From Bradyrhizobium sp. AZCC 1693 (GTDB lineage Bacteria > Pseudomonadota > Alphaproteobacteria > Rhizobiales > Xanthobacteraceae), in assembly GCF_036924745.1 (NCBI RefSeq), contig NZ_JAZHSD010000001.1, positions 5,394,001 to 5,458,000 on the forward strand: a stretch of 64,000 nt of DNA, read 5' to 3'. Under the pieces are notes generated by a model. That model saw only the letters and a program-made list of their open reading frames with translations. It did not search any database and was not told where the DNA came from. Of this stretch, positions 54,269 through 64,000 are shown piece after piece. Each line of letters begins with the position of its first letter. The stretch's first letter is position 1. The position numbers and the translations under genes are program-made.

Positions 54269-55458
54269 ACGTCAGGCCCGCCGATCCGCGTGCTCACTCC
54301 GACAGCGAATTCCATTTCTCGGAGCAGCCGCAATTGTCCGAGGAGCTGCGGATGCTGCGCGAGCAGGTCCGCCGTTTTGTCGAGAAGGAGGTCGTGCCGC
54401 ATGGCGAGGCGTGGGAGCGCGACGGCAAGATCCCGCGCGAGATCTACCGCCGCATGGGCGCGCTCGGTCTCCTCGGCATGCGCCACGCGGCCGAGTATGG
54501 CGGCACCGACATGGGGCCGCTGGCGTCGATGGTGTGGGCGGAGGAGCTTGGGCGCTCGACCTTCGGTGGGTTCACCTCGTCGGTGCTTGTTCATACCGAC
54601 ATGTCGGCGGTCCACATCACGCTGCGCGGCACGCCCGAGCAGAAGCAGAAATATCTGCCCGCGATCATTCGTGGCGAGACGATCTGCTCGATCGCGGTGA
54701 CCGAGCCCGATGCGGGCTCCGACGTTGCCGGGTTGAAGACGCGGGCACGCCGCGACGGCGACAGCTGGGTGATCAACGGCTCGAAAATGTTCATCACCAA
54801 TGCGGTCTATGGCGATATCCTGATCGTCGCCGCGCGCACCGATCCCGCCGCCAAGGGCAGCCGTGGCATTTCGCTGTTCATCGTCGAGCGGACGACGCCG
54901 GGTATATCGGTCACAAAGCTCGACAAGCATGGCTGGCTTTGCTCCGACACCGCCGAGATCGCCTTCCAGGACGTCCGCATCCCCGCCGGAAATCTCCTGG
55001 GCGAGGAAAACCGCGGCTTCTACGGCATCATGGAAACCTTCGAGAACGAGCGGATCTGCATCGGTGGCATCTGCGCCGGCGAATCCGCCAAGGCGATCGA
55101 GCTCACCACCAATTATGTGAAAAGCCGTCAGGCGTTCGGCGGCCCCTTATGGAACCAGCAGGCAGTCCGGCTCAAGCTTGCCTCGCTCGCCACCAAGGCC
55201 GCCGCCGCCCGGGCGCTGGCCTACCATGCGGCCGAGCTTGTCGAAGCGGGCAAGCCGTGTCCGCGCGAAGTGTCGATGGTGAAGGCGCTGTCGCCGGAGG
55301 TGCTGCACGAAGTCGTGCATGGCTGCCTGCAACTGCATGGCGGCAGCGGCTTTATGCGGGGAACGCCGATCGAGCGGATGGTGCGCGATGCCCGCGTGCT
55401 GACCATCGGCGGCGGGGCGACGGAAGTCATGCTGGAAGAAGTCGCGAAAAGGATGTGA
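54265..55458 (+). CDS. Acyl-CoA dehydrogenase
   Basis: A 397-aa FAD-dependent dehydrogenase of CoA thioesters. Motifs are C-S-I-A-V-T-E-P-D-A-G-S-D (flavin/substrate loop), W-V-I-N-G-S-K-M-F-I-T-N and the C-terminal H-G-G-S-G-F. The C-terminal Glu of the medium-chain type is replaced (I-G-G-G-A-T-E). The catalytic base may instead be Glu in E-N-E-R near residue 261, as in isovaleryl-CoA and long-chain types (inference). Last gene of the plus-strand operon, with a 4-nt overlap to the esterase. Electrons go to ETF. Confidence 0.9.
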   Translation: MNVRPADPRAHSDSEFHFSEQPQLSEELRMLREQVRRFVEKEVVPHGEAWERDGKIPREIYRRMGALGLLGMRHAAEYGGTDMGPLASMVWAEELGRSTFGGFTSSVLVHTDMSAVHITLRGTPEQKQKYLPAIIRGETICSIAVTEPDAGSDVAGLKTRARRDGDSWVINGSKMFITNAVYGDILIVAARTDPAAKGSRGISLFIVERTTPGISVTKLDKHGWLCSDTAEIAFQDVRIPAGNLLGEENRGFYGIMETFENERICIGGICAGESAKAIELTTNYVKSRQAFGGPLWNQQAVRLKLASLATKAAAARALAYHAAELVEAGKPCPREVSMVKALSPEVLHEVVHGCLQLHGGSGFMRGTPIERMVRDARVLTIGGGATEVMLEEVAKRM

Positions 55459-55492
55459 GTGGTATCGGAAGGGCGAGCTGCGTTCCTTTCTT

Positions 55493-55644
55493 CCTTCTCC
55501 CCTTGTGGGAGAAGGTGGCGCAAAGCGCCGGATGAGGGGTACCTATCCGCCGAGAGGACTTTATGTGAGGAGACAAACCCCTCACCCGTCACGAACGCGC
55601 TGTTCGCGCGTCCGTGCCACCCTCTCCCACAAGGGGAGAGGGGG
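55493..55644. repeat. Paired intergenic palindromic repeat
   Basis: The arms 55493-55540 and 55577-55644 are inverted copies of each other, and each holds its own CTCCCCTTGTGGGAG hairpin. This is a common Bradyrhizobium-type intergenic repeat. Located between two convergent operons, it may also serve as a bidirectional transcription stop. Confidence 0.75.
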
Positions 55645-55667
55645 CCACTGCTGTTGCCGTTATCCTC

Positions 55668-56828
55668 TCAATTCACCGGCTTGAAACTCAGCGTCGAGAA
55701 CTCGGACTGCATGATCTGCAGCTTCTGGTTCGAGAAGCGAACGCCAGGCCCAAAACTGATCGGCGCCATGATGCCGGTCTCGACGTTTTTGGTCTTTTCC
55801 AGTTCCGTGATGGTGCAGGCCCAGGTCGGCTGCTTGCCGCAGCGGTCGATGGCGGCAATCAGGACCTTGGCGGCGGCGTAGCCGGTCATGGAGTAGCGGT
55901 TGATGCCCTTCATCTCGGCTTCCGGCAGCAATCCCCTAGCCTTTTCGAGGAAAGCTTTGCCGGCAGCGCCTGCGAACGGCTCGACATAGTCGACCGCGTA
56001 GATGCCGTCGCCGGCCGGTCCCATCAGCTTCAGAACCGGCTCGACCCGTCCGGGCCAGAAGATGCCGACCACCGGCTTGATGCTGAGCTTCTCCAGCTCC
56101 TTCATCATCGCGATGTTCTCGCCGATGATGCCGCCGGCTAGAAACACTTCGGCGCCGGAATCCTTCAGCTGCAGCATATCCGATGAGAAGTCCTGCTGTC
56201 CCTTTTTGTAATTGCCGCTGTAGACCACGTTGAGCTTCTTGGCCTTGACCACGCTATCGAAGCCGTCACGCACCGTGATGCCGTAGTCGTCGTCCTGCGT
56301 GATCAGGCCCCACTTCTTGCCGGGGTTCTTGTCGGCGAGATAGTTGACGAGGTGGATGATGCCTTCCTCATAGGATTGCCCGACCACGAACACGTTCTTG
56401 CGCGGCGGCTCCCAGAGGAATTTGACCGGAGCCACGTCGATCACGGTGGGGATACCAGCTTTCTCCAGTAGGGGCATCACGGCGATGGACTGTCCCGAGC
56501 CGGAGATGCCGAGCAGGGCAAACGCCTTGTCGACGTCGGTCACCTTCTTGACGCCCTGGATGGTACGGGCGGTGACGTAACCGTCGTCTTCCAGCACATA
56601 TTTGATCTTGCGGCCATTGATGCCGCCGGCGGCATTGGCTTCCGCAATCGCGATCTTGTGGCCGATCGATGCGGCGACGCCAAGCAGCGCCGGCGGGCCG
56701 GTCAGGGGTTCGACGTCGCCGATCACGATCTCGGTGTCGGTGATACCGGGGTCGGCGGCCAGCGCTGTGCCGGTCGAGAGATACGCGCCCGCGAGCAACA
56801 GCGATGCGGTCGCCAGATACTTGATCAT
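55668..56828 (-). CDS. Branched-chain-amino-acid-type ABC substrate-binding protein
   Basis: 386 aa from the ATG at 56828 behind CAGGAGGAGG; the longer frame upstream is antisense to livM and rejected. A Sec signal peptide (M-I-K-Y-L-A-T-A-S-L-L-L-A-G-A-Y) is cleaved after A-L-A-A. The mature part starts I-T-D-T-E-I-V-I-G-D-V-E-P-L-T-G, a LivJ-type fold. In such clusters these receptors bind aromatic or carboxylic acids rather than amino acids. It is the last gene of the minus-strand transport operon. Confidence 0.9.
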   Translation of the reverse strand: MIKYLATASLLLAGAYLSTGTALAADPGITDTEIVIGDVEPLTGPPALLGVAASIGHKIAIAEANAAGGINGRKIKYVLEDDGYVTARTIQGVKKVTDVDKAFALLGISGSGQSIAVMPLLEKAGIPTVIDVAPVKFLWEPPRKNVFVVGQSYEEGIIHLVNYLADKNPGKKWGLITQDDDYGITVRDGFDSVVKAKKLNVVYSGNYKKGQQDFSSDMLQLKDSGAEVFLAGGIIGENIAMMKELEKLSIKPVVGIFWPGRVEPVLKLMGPAGDGIYAVDYVEPFAGAAGKAFLEKARGLLPEAEMKGINRYSMTGYAAAKVLIAAIDRCGKQPTWACTITELEKTKNVETGIMAPISFGPGVRFSNQKLQIMQSEFSTLSFKPVN

Positions 56829-56860
56829 CGTTTCCTCCTCCTGTTCGATTGCTTTTCTGG

Positions 56861-57907
56861 TTAGTAACGAAGCGGCCAGTTCACCCACATCCGCCCGATG
56901 TCGTGCCAGGCGCCGACCAGGCCGCGCGGCTGGAAGCGCAGGAACAGGATGATGACGAGGCCGTAGAGCATGCTCTTGAGCTCCTGCGCGCCGGTCGTGA
57001 ACGTCGCGTCGATCTGCGCGCTGAACAGGCTGAAGACGAACCGCGTCGCTTCCGGCAGCAGCACGATCAGGATGGTGCCGAGCACGGCGCCGAGTGCCGA
57101 GCCCAGCCCGCCGACGATCAGGATCGCCAACGCCTCGATCGAGAGCAGGAACGGGAAACCTTCGACGCTGACGAAGGACAGGTAGATGCCGTACAGCGCG
57201 CCGGAGAGACCGGTGATGAAGGCCGAGGTAACGAAGGCGAACAGCTTGTAGGCGTGCAGATTGATACCCATGACGCGGGCGGCGGTGTCGTTGTCGCGGA
57301 TCGCGACAAAGGCGCGGCCGACGCGGCTGCGGCGGATGTTGAGCGTGGCAAACAGCGTGAGAACGGCAAAGCCGAGGCAAAGATAGGTAAAGGTGGCGTC
57401 GCTGTCGAAGCTGAGGCCGAAAATCTCCGGCCGTTGCACCGAAATGCCGCGGGCGCCGTTGGTCAGCCACCGCGCTTCGACGATCACGGTGTTGATGATG
57501 AAGGAGAACGCCAGCGTCGTGATCGCGAGGTAAAGTCCCTTCAGCCGCAGTGACGGCGCGCCGACGATGAGGCTGGCGAGCGCCGGCACCACGCCTGCGC
57601 CCAGGAAGCCAATCAGCGGATGCATGTGATATTTGGAAACCAGCACCGCATAGGCGTAGGCACCGGTGACGAGGAAGCCGACATGGCCGAGCGAGATCAG
57701 GCCGGTGTAACCGGTCAGGATGTTCAGCCCCAATGTGCCGACGACCGTGATCAGGATGATCATCAGGAACGACAGAGCATAGGAGTTCAGTACAAAAGGT
57801 GCTGCGATCAGGCAGGCGACCAGCAGCGCCGACCACAGCCATACCGGCGGGGAATCGACGAGTGTAACGAGCTCGCCGTAGGTCTGTTTGAAATCGCCGG
57901 TGCGCAT
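56861..57907 (-). CDS. livM: LivM-type ABC permease
   Basis: A 348-aa inner-membrane permease with about eight or nine hydrophobic helices. The family EAA-like loop region is G-M-G/I-N-L-H-A-Y-K-L. It pairs with the LivH-type permease 1 bp upstream. The symbol is by family; the substrate is likely the acid degraded by this cluster. Confidence 0.88.
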   Translation of the reverse strand: MRTGDFKQTYGELVTLVDSPPVWLWSALLVACLIAAPFVLNSYALSFLMIILITVVGTLGLNILTGYTGLISLGHVGFLVTGAYAYAVLVSKYHMHPLIGFLGAGVVPALASLIVGAPSLRLKGLYLAITTLAFSFIINTVIVEARWLTNGARGISVQRPEIFGLSFDSDATFTYLCLGFAVLTLFATLNIRRSRVGRAFVAIRDNDTAARVMGINLHAYKLFAFVTSAFITGLSGALYGIYLSFVSVEGFPFLLSIEALAILIVGGLGSALGAVLGTILIVLLPEATRFVFSLFSAQIDATFTTGAQELKSMLYGLVIILFLRFQPRGLVGAWHDIGRMWVNWPLRY

Positions 57908-57908
57908 C

Positions 57909-58781
57909 CTAAACCCTCTCGATGTCGCGTTCGCCGAAGATGCCGAACGGGCGGATCATCAGCACCACGATGATCATCGCAAAGCCCGCGACCTCCTTCA
58001 TGCCGGAGCCGAGATAGCCGCCGGCGAGATTCTCGGTGATGCCGATCAGGAGGCCGCCGAGGCCGGATCCAAGCACAGCGTCGAGGCCGCCGAGGATGGT
58101 GGCCGGAAACGCCTTCAGCCCGAGCTGGAACATCGCCGGCGACAGGTCGTAGGACAGGGCAAAGAACACGCCGCCGATCCCGGCGATCACGGAGGAGGCC
58201 GCCCAGGCCAGCGCATGGACCTTGGTGGCGCTGATGCCCATCAGGAGTGCGGTACGATCGTCGGCGGCCACCGCGCGCATTGCGACGCCGATCTTGCTGT
58301 AGCGGAAGAACGCCCAGATCGCCGCCAGCAGCGCGAGAAGTGTGACGATGACCGCAATCTGCCCGGTCCGCACGCCGATCGTGCCGATCCGCACGATGGT
58401 GCGGCCGAAGCCGACATCGAGGCCGTGCGGATAGGCATCCCAGATGAAATTGATCGACGAGCGCAGGATGACTGCCAGGCCGATGGTCACCATCACGGTC
58501 GCGAAGACCGGCTCGCCCAGCATCGGCCGCATCACCACGCGCTCGATGACGAGGCCGAGCACGACGGCAGCGAGGATGGCGCCGAGCGCCACCACGAACA
58601 CATTGCCGCTGACCGTGGTCGAGATGGTCCAGGCGATATAGGCCGTGATCATGGTCATTTCGCCCTGTGCGAAATTGACCAGGCCGGTGGATTTGTAGAT
58701 CACCGCAAAGCCCATCGCGATCAGGCCATAGATGGCGCCGATCGCTAGGCCGGATATCAGTAGCTGGATCAGATACTGCAT
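57909..58781 (-). CDS. livH: LivH-type ABC permease
   Basis: 290 aa, with M-Q-Y-L-I-Q-L-L-I-S-G-L-A-I-G-A-I-Y-G-L at the N-terminus, a typical LivH opening, and eight helices. The ATG overlaps the ligase stop (TGATG). With LivM it forms the translocation path of the importer. Confidence 0.88.
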   Translation of the reverse strand: MQYLIQLLISGLAIGAIYGLIAMGFAVIYKSTGLVNFAQGEMTMITAYIAWTISTTVSGNVFVVALGAILAAVVLGLVIERVVMRPMLGEPVFATVMVTIGLAVILRSSINFIWDAYPHGLDVGFGRTIVRIGTIGVRTGQIAVIVTLLALLAAIWAFFRYSKIGVAMRAVAADDRTALLMGISATKVHALAWAASSVIAGIGGVFFALSYDLSPAMFQLGLKAFPATILGGLDAVLGSGLGGLLIGITENLAGGYLGSGMKEVAGFAMIIVVLMIRPFGIFGERDIERV

Positions 58782-60714
58782 CAGCTTTCTACCTGGTAGA
58801 TAATGGCGAGTTCCCGTGCGAATTTCTTCTCGATCATGGCGCGGCGCACCTTTTGCGTGGCGGTCAGTTCGCCGTCGTCATGGTCGAGCTCCTTTTCGAG
58901 GATGGCGAAACGCCGGATGTTCTCGACGCGGGCAAAGCGCTTGTTGGTATCGTTGACGATGCGCTCGACCAGGTTATGCACTTCAGGCAATTGCGACAGC
59001 GACTTGTAATTGGTGTAGGCGAGGGCCTTGTCGCGCGCCCAGCGGCCGACATTGTCGAAATCGACCTGGATGATCGCGCCGAGGTATCTCTTGGCCTCGC
59101 CGACCACGATCGCTTCCTTGATGAACTCGGAGTCCTTCAGCGCGTTCTCGATCTCGGAAGGCGCGATGTTCTTGCCGCCGGCGGTGATGATGATCGCCTT
59201 CTTGCGATCGACCACGGTGATCTCGCCATTGTCCAGCACCTCGACAATGTCGCCGGTGCGCAGCCAGCCCGCGGAATCGAGCGTGGCGGTCGACGCCTTC
59301 TCGTCGAGGAAATAGCCTTTGAAGACGCCGGGATTGCGCAGCAGGATCTCGCCGTCGCTGTCGAGCTTCCATTCGGTGTGGAGCAGGGGGAGGCCGCAGC
59401 CGCCGAGCCGGTGATGACTTTCGGTCTGGATGAAGGCGACGCCGCCGCTTTCGGTCAGCCCATAGCCCTGCGACACCGGGCGGCCGACGATGTCGAAGAA
59501 GCGCAGCGTCTCCGGCGAGATCGAGGCGCCGGCGCAGAGGCGGTGGCGGCTGCGCGCGAGCCCGAGATGGCGCTGGATGTTGCGGAACAGTAGCACGTAC
59601 AGCAGCGCATAGCCGAGGCGATCGAGCCTGCTCGTGGTCCCGTTCTGCCGGCGGTCCGATAGTTTGCGGCCCCAGGCCATGCAGGCTTTGACAAAACGCT
59701 GGCGTAGTCGGCCGCTCTCGCCGAGCCGGAACAGAAAGCCCTGCTGCAGCTTTTCGTAGATGCGGGGAACGCCGACGAAGAACGTCGGTGCGATTTCTCG
59801 GATATTGAGCGCGACGGTGTCGATCGACTCCGCAAAACTGACGGCGCCGCCGAGCACCAGATGCGTTACCTCGCCATAGCAGCGCTCGGCGACGTGGCAC
59901 AGCGGCAAATAGCTCACCGCTTCGAACGGCTTGTCGGCGATCCCGACGGCTTCGGCGTAGATGTAGGCGGCATAGACCAGATTGCGGTGGGTCAGCATCG
60001 CGCCCTTGGGCGGGCCGGTCGTGCCTGAAGTATAGACCAGGATGGAGAGGTCGTCGGGCGAGGCCTGCGAAATCAGGCGATCGAGCGTCGCATTGGCGTC
60101 GGGATTTTCGAGCACATAGGCCTTGCCGCGCTGGCATAACGCGTCGAACGACATCAGTTGCGATTGCCGGTACTGCCGCAGGCCTTTCATGTCGATGCAA
60201 ACGACGGCCTCCAGCGCTGGCAGGCCGTCATTGTTGGCCAGCGCGTCCAACACCTTGTCAGTCTGTTCCTGGTCGCCTGATATGACCACCCGCGCGCCGG
60301 AATGGCGGACGATGTATTGCAGTTCGACCCAGGGATTGGTCGGATAGATGCCGACCGCGACCGCGCCGATCATCTGGACGCCGAGATCGGCATAAAACCA
60401 TTCCGGCGTATTCTCTCCGGCGATGGCGACGCGGTCACCCGCCTTGATGCCGAGCGCGAGCAGGCCGAGGGCCACCGAACGGGCGGTCTCGTAATAATGG
60501 CTCCACGAATACGGATTCCAGATGCCGTATTCCTTCTCACGCAGCGCGAGCTTGTCGCCATGCATGGCGGCGCGCTGGCGCAGCAGTTGCGGAATGGTAA
60601 TCGCGGCGGTCTTGAGCGCGGTGCGCAGCGATCCGGCATCGTGTACGGATGACTTTGGCGCCAGACTTGATGACGTCGCCGGATGCTCGGTTCGCAGGCT
60701 TTCGATCACCGACA

Positions 60715-60715
<1 letters not shown>
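58781..60715 (-). CDS. Long-chain-type acyl-CoA ligase (AMP-forming)
   Basis: 644 aa from M-S-V-I-E-S-L at 60715, which overlaps the livG stop; the longer frame is rejected. The ATP-binding P-loop is Y-T-S-G-T-T-G-P-P-K-G-A (~257), then Y-G-L-T-E-S-G-G (~415), G-W-L-R-T-G-D (~492) and the K-N-I-A-P-S-E-I-E hinge (~526). It activates a carboxylic acid to its CoA thioester. Its place between transporter genes suggests activation directly after uptake. Confidence 0.9.
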
Positions 60716-61505
<790 letters not shown>

Positions 61506-61509
<4 letters not shown>

Positions 61510-62360
61510 GACAGCCACCGCTTGCGCCGCTTGTAATGCTTGACGTCGCGCAGGCTTTTGCGCCCAGATCCGGAAACGCCGAGATAAAACTCCTGCACGT
61601 CCTCGTTCGACGCCAGCTTTTGCGCCGTGCCGTCGAGCACGACCCGCCCGGTTTCCAGAATGTAGGCGTAGTCGGCGATATCGAGGGCGCGCTGGGCGTT
61701 CTGTTCGACCAGCAGCACCGTCATCTTCATCTCGTCGCGCAGCTTTGCGATCACCTCATAGATCCGGTCGATGATGAGGGGCGCGAGCCCAAGCGAGGGC
61801 TCATCGAGGGCCAGCAGCACAGGATCGGTCATTAAGGCGCGCCCGATCGCGAGCATCTGCTGCTCGCCGCCGGACATATAGCCTGCGATCTGATCGCGGC
61901 GTTCGAACAGGCGCGGGAAAAGCGCGAACACTTTTTCGCGCCGCTCGCGGGCTTCCGCTGCGGTCTTGGTGTAGCCGCCCATCTGCAGGTTTTCGTCGAT
62001 GGTCAGCGCCGGAAATACGCGGCGGCCTTCGGGCACCTGCACGATGCCGCGCCGAACCAGTTCATCGGGTGCGAGATGATGGACTTCTTCGTTGCGGAGG
62101 CGGATGGCGCCGTTCTCGATCACGCCTTCCTCGGTGTAGAGAATGCCTGACATCGCCTTCAGCAACGTCGATTTGCCGGCGCCGTTGGAGCCGAGCAGGG
62201 CGACGATGCCACCTTCGGGAACCGCAATGCTGACATCGCGGATCGCCTCGATGGCCTTGTCGTAGACGACGCGGATGTTGCGGAATTCGAGCAGGCATGC
62301 CGGATCGGGCGCTGTCTGCGCGCCGCTGAGATTCACTTGCGTCGGGATTTTTGTCGGCAT
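61506..62360 (-). CDS. livF: LivF-type ABC ATPase
   Basis: 284 aa from M-P-T-K-I-P-T-Q-V at 62360, 5 bp after the oxidoreductase stop; the longer frame is antisense-like. Walker A is G-S-N-G-A-G-K-S-T, signature M-S-G-G-E-Q-Q-M and Walker B V-L-L-A-L-D-E-P. It has an extra ~20-residue N-terminus and a basic tail (K-H-Y-K-R-R-K-R-W) compared with standard LivF. Confidence 0.9.
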
Positions 62361-62365
62361 CGCGT

Positions 62366-63679
62366 TCAGGCCCGGCCCGGCTGCGGCATGCGCGGCCGCT
62401 GCGCCAGGATCGCGTCGGTGACGATTTTTGCGGTTTCGGCGCAGGCTTGGGTGCCGCCATTGCCATATTGCTTGACGGCGTCGCCGACGCACCACAGGCC
62501 ATCGATACCGGTCTCTCGCGGCAGGTCATAACCGGCGCAGCTGCGCTGGGCCGGCCAGTCGTCGCGCATGACGCGGATCGAAAGGATCTTGGCCTGGGCA
62601 AAGTTCGGGAACTGCTCGCGCAAATCCGTCAGCGCCAGTTCGACTTCGGCCTCGGAGTCGAAATCGCCGAGCGCCGGAATCGGCACGGCGTAGGCGACAT
62701 AGAGATGCCAGCCTGACGGAGCGAGTTCTGGGCAGGTCGCGGTGAGGTTGGCCATGTTGCACAGCCGCCGTGTCTTGCCGAAGGTGATGATGCCGGGATG
62801 GGAGATCAGTGGCTCCCGGCTGGCGATATTGATGACGATATTGGCGGCGGGCTTGAGCCCGCTATGCAGCTGCTCGACATAGGCGGGCGGGAAGGCGGCT
62901 TCGCCGCCGAGCGCGACGGTGGTCTTGGGGCCGGCATTGCTGATGACGAGATCGGTCTCGATCCGCACCCGTTGGCCATCGAGCACGACGGTGACACCGT
63001 CGACGCGGCCGTCGGTCGTATGAATCTGCACCGCAGGGGTCGACAGCCAGATATCGCCATTGCGCTTGATGGCGGTTGCGAGCGCATTCCAGACGCCGAT
63101 CGTGCCTTGCGGGCAGAATCCAAAACGCTTGAAGGCGCCCTTGCTGGTGAAATAGGTCAGGAAGGCGCGCGCGGGCAACTCATTGGCGTTGCAGGCGAAG
63201 ATCGCCGCGCAGAGGTTACGGAAGATCGCATGCACCGAGGCATTGCCAGTGTAGGTCTTGAGCCAGTCCTCGGTCGATTGCCGGCCGTCGGGAAGGTTGC
63301 CGGAACGAGCGTCGGCGAATTTCTCCAGGATGCGTGAGGCCTGCTTGGTCAGTTGGCCGAGCAGCAGCGACCAGCCGCCGCGGCCGACATCGATCAGCTT
63401 GCCGTCGATGAAGAAGGAACTGGCGGGTTCTGGGGTGCGGATATCGAGCGGCGCGCCGACAGTATTGAAGGTCTCCTCGAATACCCCGCCAAGTTCGATG
63501 GCGATGGCGCCGATATTGACCGTAAAGCCGTCGATCTGCTCGGTCGAGGCGCGTCCACCGACCCGGTCCTTGTCGTCGACGACGAGGGTATGAAACCCGG
63601 CATGGGCGAGCCGCGCGGCGGCGCAAAGCCCGCCGGCGCCGGCCCCGATCACGACAGCATCAGCACGAACAACCGTCAT
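62366..63679 (-). CDS. Phytoene-desaturase-like FAD oxidoreductase
   Basis: 437 aa from the ATG at 63679 behind GGGAGGTGG; a GTG 24 bp upstream is disfavoured. The N-terminal dinucleotide fold G-A-G-A-G-G-L-C-A-A-A-R-L is followed by D-R-V-G-G-R-A-S-T, the flavin motif of the phytoene desaturase/amine oxidase group. It could desaturate or oxidise the carbon skeleton of the substrate. First gene of the minus-strand operon, 63 bp after operator copy 2. Confidence 0.85.
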   Translation of the reverse strand: MTVVRADAVVIGAGAGGLCAAARLAHAGFHTLVVDDKDRVGGRASTEQIDGFTVNIGAIAIELGGVFEETFNTVGAPLDIRTPEPASSFFIDGKLIDVGRGGWSLLLGQLTKQASRILEKFADARSGNLPDGRQSTEDWLKTYTGNASVHAIFRNLCAAIFACNANELPARAFLTYFTSKGAFKRFGFCPQGTIGVWNALATAIKRNGDIWLSTPAVQIHTTDGRVDGVTVVLDGQRVRIETDLVISNAGPKTTVALGGEAAFPPAYVEQLHSGLKPAANIVINIASREPLISHPGIITFGKTRRLCNMANLTATCPELAPSGWHLYVAYAVPIPALGDFDSEAEVELALTDLREQFPNFAQAKILSIRVMRDDWPAQRSCAGYDLPRETGIDGLWCVGDAVKQYGNGGTQACAETAKIVTDAILAQRPRMPQPGRA

Positions 63680-63741
63680 TCCACCTCCCAAAAAGCGCTG
63701 CACGGTTGATCCGGGCTGTTCTTGATCTAGATTAGTGTATT

Positions 63742-63767
63742 ATAATCCGACTGGCCGTTCAAATAAT
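63742..63767 (+). promoter_or_regulatory. Putative TetR operator, copy 2
   Basis: Matches the reverse complement of 49898-49923 at 24 of 26 positions. It sits between the divergent oxidoreductase and the tetR-family gene, the usual site for autoregulation. Confidence 0.65.
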
Positions 63768-63921
63768 TTTTTGCGATAAGGGCGATATGGTCGATCGGCC
63801 GCAGGCCCGGGCTGAACCGGCGGGTGGACGAAGCGTCGATACCTGAAAAAAGGGCTGCTGAATCAGCTAAGCACGCCCTTGGGAATACGAGCTAAAGCTG
63901 AATGGAAGCGGGCAATATTCG

Positions 63922-64000
63922 ATGGCGCGAACACGCTCTGAAAATTACGACGGCATCCACCTCGGCATTCTGACCAATGCCGCCCGGTTGTTTTCCGCCC
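63922..64000 (+). CDS. TetR-family transcriptional regulator (partial, runs off right edge)
   Basis: The first 26 codons read M-A-R-T-R-S-E-N-Y-D-G-I-H-L-G-I-L-T-N-A and then A-R-L-F-S-A, the start of a TetR helix-turn-helix domain (I-L-x-x-A-A-R-L-F). It is divergent from the oxidoreductase operon. It probably binds the two 26-bp sites and is relieved by a pathway acyl-CoA, as known for similar regulators (inference). The ligand domain lies outside the window. Confidence 0.7.
   Translation, partial: MARTRSENYDGIHLGILTNAARLFSA

Noticed and set aside
56829..57842. N-terminal extension of the substrate-binding protein
   Set aside because: Overlaps livM in another frame; the signal peptide and ribosome site fix the start at 56828.

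Overview
The window looks like part of an alphaproteobacterial chromosome, most likely Bradyrhizobium or a close relative in the Nitrobacteraceae. The evidence is the high GC content with long antisense open frames, an alphaproteobacterial SOS box (GTTC-N7-GTTC), paired intergenic palindromes of the Bradyrhizobium/Rhodopseudomonas type, a recombinase-in-trio element, and a Liv-type transporter set inside an acyl-CoA catabolic cluster. The genus call is inference. No tRNA, rRNA or CRISPR array was seen.

Left part (1-5.35 kb): a tightly coupled minus-strand operon encoding a calcineurin-like phosphoesterase, an all-helical GASH-like protein, two P-loop GTPases and a GAP1-like protein that runs off the left edge. 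This matches the predicted GTPase-centred conflict systems (GAP1/GASH/double-GTPase), whose function is not established.

5.5-17.5 kb is a scrapyard of mobile and defence DNA. It holds an SOS-box-fronted pair of small zinc-ribbon genes (the first decayed), a complete RIT element with ~96-bp terminal inverted repeats, a UvrD-like helicase C-terminal remnant fused head-on to a Tat-type acetamidase/formamidase, and a group II intron without its reverse transcriptase. A VapBC pair, the C-terminal piece of DISARM drmA with the N-terminal piece of drmB, and a truncated TIGR02391/Ymh-like gene follow. A membrane protein gene broken at an A9 tract closes the region.

17.7-45.5 kb is a Tc (ABC) toxin locus. 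It has a TcB-TcC fusion (2334 aa) whose C-terminal effector part lies in a shifted frame, a giant TcA-like subunit (3823 aa) and two uncharacterised membrane proteins on the minus strand. Upstream and divergent are a patatin-like phospholipase split by many membrane segments, a secreted protein and a small membrane protein. A truncated gene, possibly for a caspase-fold protein, lies next to IS21 debris.

45.5-48.3 kb: a 5'-truncated IS21-family element (istB plus partial istA) fused into the 3' end of a TctC/Bug-type solute receptor gene.

48.6-64 kb: an intact catabolic cluster. A NTF2-like/enoyl-CoA hydratase fusion is divergent from a Rieske dioxygenase (alpha, beta), an enoyl-CoA hydratase, an SDR, an HSL-type esterase and an acyl-CoA dehydrogenase. 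Convergent to these are a Liv-type ABC importer, an acyl-CoA ligase and a phytoene-desaturase-like oxidoreductase. A TetR-family regulator begins at the right edge. A near-identical 26-bp sequence lies in both divergent promoter regions (24/26 matches), so the TetR protein probably controls both blocks. The substrate, probably a carboxylic acid activated to a CoA ester, cannot be deduced from the sequence.
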